Assembly: GCF_001039355.2 (NCBI RefSeq)
Contig: NW_019775707.1
Location: forward strand, 170,559-234,558
Direction: 5' to 3'
Length of the DNA: 64,000 bases
From: Lingula anatina
Taxonomy: Eukaryota > Brachiopoda > Lingulata > Lingulida > Lingulidae
In this document: piece after piece, positions 62,066 through 64,000 of the stretch
Position numbering within the stretch: position 1 is the first letter of the stretch
Layout: each line of letters begins with the position of its first letter
Program-made: the position numbers and the translations under genes
Notes under the pieces: generated by a model
What the model saw: only the letters and a program-made list of their open reading frames with translations
Told to the model about the DNA's origin: nothing
Database searches by the model: none

Positions 62066-62615
62066 TCAGAAACAAAGGCAAACTAATTCGTTGCCGATAG
62101 CACCAGCAAATAGCAGCACCATACAGAGTCTGATTAAAAACTTACATGGCAATTGAAGAACTTTTACCACCGTACAATGGGCACAGTGGCACTTGGCACA
62201 AATGTAAAACTACCCAGTGCAAGGCCAAGAATTCAATCAGTATTTTCAATCATGTTATCAGATTCTACATAAATTGACCGACAATATCACTATTTAACTA
62301 ATCTCTTAATCCAAAATGCCTATCACCATTTAGTATTTATGCAAAATTCGTCTTTCAGATTGCTATTTTTGTAATTTTTAATGCTGCAACTGTTCCAAAA
62401 TAATCTTGTAGTAAAGGAAAAATGCAAATACGAAGTGGAAGACCAATTTTACCCAAATTATTCATTTATTTGAATATAAAAAATCACGATTTAACAACTT
62501 AAAATAATCTTTCATGAACTCTTACATGAATAACATATTAAACAAAAATAAAAGTTATATATAAGTGGTAATGGCTTATTCTGGAATATATGACCTCTGC
62601 GCATCATCAGTACCT
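62066..62615. repeat. 550-bp exact duplicate, right copy (probable assembly artefact)
   Basis: Identical to 61515-62064 by reading along both. Identity, a single N between the copies and an exact overlap length are what unmerged contig ends look like. Confidence 0.95.
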
Positions 62616-62708
62616 GACTTGGTACAGTATAGTTACTACTTGGATACAGAGTTAGATTTAATAATGTAACAATAAGAACAATATACATTACAATAAACTA
62701 ATCTGCAC

Positions 62709-63116
62709 ATGTCAGACGCTTGTAACCATGAACTAACACTACTTGACAATGGGCTGCCCAAAAGCTACCTAATAAAACAAATGCGTGAAGAGATTAATGT
62801 GATTTGTCATGTGCAACGTACTCCAGGACCACATGATGGGGCTGAGATAGATGTTGAATCTGAGCTTATTTTTGCCATCAAATCCTATTTGGCTGACAAC
62901 CCTGATATTGAATGTGGTAGTAGGCTAAATAGTTTCAAGGTTAAATTCTATGGTGATGGAACCACTATATCTAGAAATTCTAACATGTGTGTTATGAGCT
63001 TTTCAGTATTTTCACCTCGGCACCCTACCATCAGTCCAAGTAGTCAATTTTGGCTCCTCGAGCACTTATCACCCCAGCAGACAAACGACATTGATTCACC
63101 GTTGAATCAACGTTAA
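62709..63116 (+). CDS. Unassigned ORF, interrupted by a MITE at its 3' end
   Basis: ORF of 135 codons starting MSDACNHELTLLDNGLPKSY. The segment KVKFYGDGTTISRNSNMCVM (residues about 79-98) has the look of a conserved strand-turn-strand motif (GDG, then R-N-S). I recall similar GDGxxxxRxS segments in uncharacterised, multicopy invertebrate proteins, probably mobile-element derived, but I cannot name the family. From 63073 the frame runs into the 98-bp MITE, so the last 15 codons are MITE sequence and the natural C-terminus is lost or displaced. No introns or partners are evident. Confidence 0.45.
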   Translation: MSDACNHELTLLDNGLPKSYLIKQMREEINVICHVQRTPGPHDGAEIDVESELIFAIKSYLADNPDIECGSRLNSFKVKFYGDGTTISRNSNMCVMSFSVFSPRHPTISPSSQFWLLEHLSPQQTNDIDSPLNQR

Positions 63117-63170
63117 TTTTGGTGGATCAACGTTGAATCAACATAGAATCAATGTCGTTTGCCTGCTGGG
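63073..63170. mobile_element. 98-bp palindromic MITE, copy 2
   Basis: Begins CCCAGCAGACAAACGACATT and ends AATGTCGTTTGCCTGCTGGG, in reverse orientation to 42113-42210 and of identical length. It is flanked by AC on both sides (63071-63072 and 63171-63172), a 2-bp target duplication. It interrupts the ORF starting at 62709. Confidence 0.88.
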
Positions 63171-64000
63171 ACAGAGTCTGCGTGCGATGCCATTGTTGTG
63201 CTGTGATTGGCTAGTTGCGCCCTCGCGTATCGCGTGAATGCTGCGCATTTCTGGCCATGGAGGCCTCCCGTCAATTACCATAATTACAGTATATTATGCA
63301 TTATATAATCCATGCACTTGCCCTTTTTTCTGTAACCCAAAAATGAACTGAATTCTGGTCATAAAGTTCCCCTGTCCTGAGCTTCGTCTTCTTAAGATGA
63401 CCGTTGAGCAGATCTCATTTTTAATAAGTCCAATTTCCTTACTATTTTTAACGACAAAGTACATATTTACATAGATAATCTGATGGGATGGAAAAACAGT
63501 GGATACCTATATTTGCATAACAATTGATACCTATCTTTTTTATTCCTAGCTGCTCCCAGAGCAAAAAATGCCCAACGGGGGATAAATTCACTGATATGTA
63601 ACACCCTGTGACTAAAATTAGCACATTTGAAATAATGGGGGTAGGGGAAGAAAATTATCTACGGTTTGCAATTTAAATTAGATATAACAATGGTTTAAAT
63701 ATTATTATGTAGCTGAAGGACTGCTGTAAACACACAAGTAAAGAATATGTAATACCAAGCCACGTGTAAGTAAAATGGGTCAAAGGTCAAATGAGGTCAA
63801 ATTTGAGAAATTTTAAGAAAAATAAAGAAATAAAGTTTGAGAATATCAGCCAACAACATACTTCTAGGGTATATTTTGTAAATCCCATCTATATTACAAA
63901 TGTTTAATGGTCATTTGTTACTTAATTTTACAGTTTGTGAGAAATATGCTAGATATAATTAGCATATAGAAGTATCAATTCACTGATACAAGTACTTAAT
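63171..64000. other. Right edge of window, no gene seen
   Basis: Short CpG-containing stretch (GCCCTCGCGTATCGCGTGAA near 63220) then AT-rich DNA. No conserved ORF. Confidence 0.5.

Larger units (their letters stand above)
59932..62708. other. Region upstream of the partial sulfotransferase, no firm gene
   Basis: No sulfotransferase exon 1 or 2 was found. A short MITE-like end (CAGTGGCGGATTTAAC) starts at 60260 next to a single N at 60330. A possible first coding exon lies at 60693-60764. The CpG-rich ACTGCGCATGCGTGC near 61230 resembles an NRF1 site. The exact duplication at 61515-62615 is described separately. Confidence 0.5.

Overview
This is an animal nuclear genome window: AT-rich, with split genes, canonical GT-AG introns, animal-type 3' ends and many transposon relics. 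The gene set (HDHD5, ISY1, IMP4, SUV39H, a class A GPCR, a Golgi-type glycosyltransferase and tandem cytosolic sulfotransferases), the compact introns and the MITE, YR-retroelement and Penelope content suggest an invertebrate, perhaps a lophotrochozoan such as a mollusc. The phylum is inference. The sequence is a draft scaffold with N gaps at 19256-19646 and 46093-46345 and single Ns at 37437, 41723, 60330 and 62065.

Layout. 1-2125 is downstream sequence with a minisatellite. 2126-16598 (minus) is an 8-exon HDHD5 gene of 448 aa. 18730-24951 (minus) is the splicing factor ISY1 in 11 exons, 289 aa. 25032-28617 (plus) is the ribosome biogenesis factor IMP4 in 9 exons, 290 aa. ISY1 and IMP4 are head to head with 80 bp between start codons, and in both genes the first intron falls directly after the ATG. 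29450-32972 (plus) is a SUV39-type H3K9 methyltransferase in 6 exons, 534 aa. 33000-38600 is gene-free apart from small repeats. 38685-39824 (plus) is an intronless class A GPCR with an altered DRY motif. 41230-42887 is a 1.66-kb non-autonomous DNA element with TA duplications, carrying a nested 98-bp palindromic MITE. 44214-45416 (minus) is an intronless type II membrane glycosyltransferase.

47199-59931 (minus) is a sulfotransferase cluster. It has one complete five-exon gene (286 aa), a chimeric copy whose first exon is fused in frame to the fourth (128 aa, no cofactor loop or catalytic His), a copy with exons 3-5 only, and a decayed first-exon relic. Mobile DNA lies between the copies: a decayed tyrosine-recombinase (DIRS/Ngaro-like) retroelement containing a 22-bp minisatellite, two Tc1-like relics (one bounded by TIRs and TA, and holding a 300-bp fold-back MITE with 8-bp TSDs), and a Penelope-like fragment itself interrupted by a 167-bp MITE.

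60000-64000 contains an exact 550-bp duplication on either side of a single N, almost certainly an assembly artefact, and an unassigned ORF interrupted by a second copy of the 98-bp MITE.

The housekeeping genes (splicing, ribosome assembly, heterochromatin) lie close together in the left half; the right half is accessory and repeat-rich. I saw no new multi-gene system. The most unusual items are the sulfotransferase exon rearrangement and the nested mobile-element architecture.
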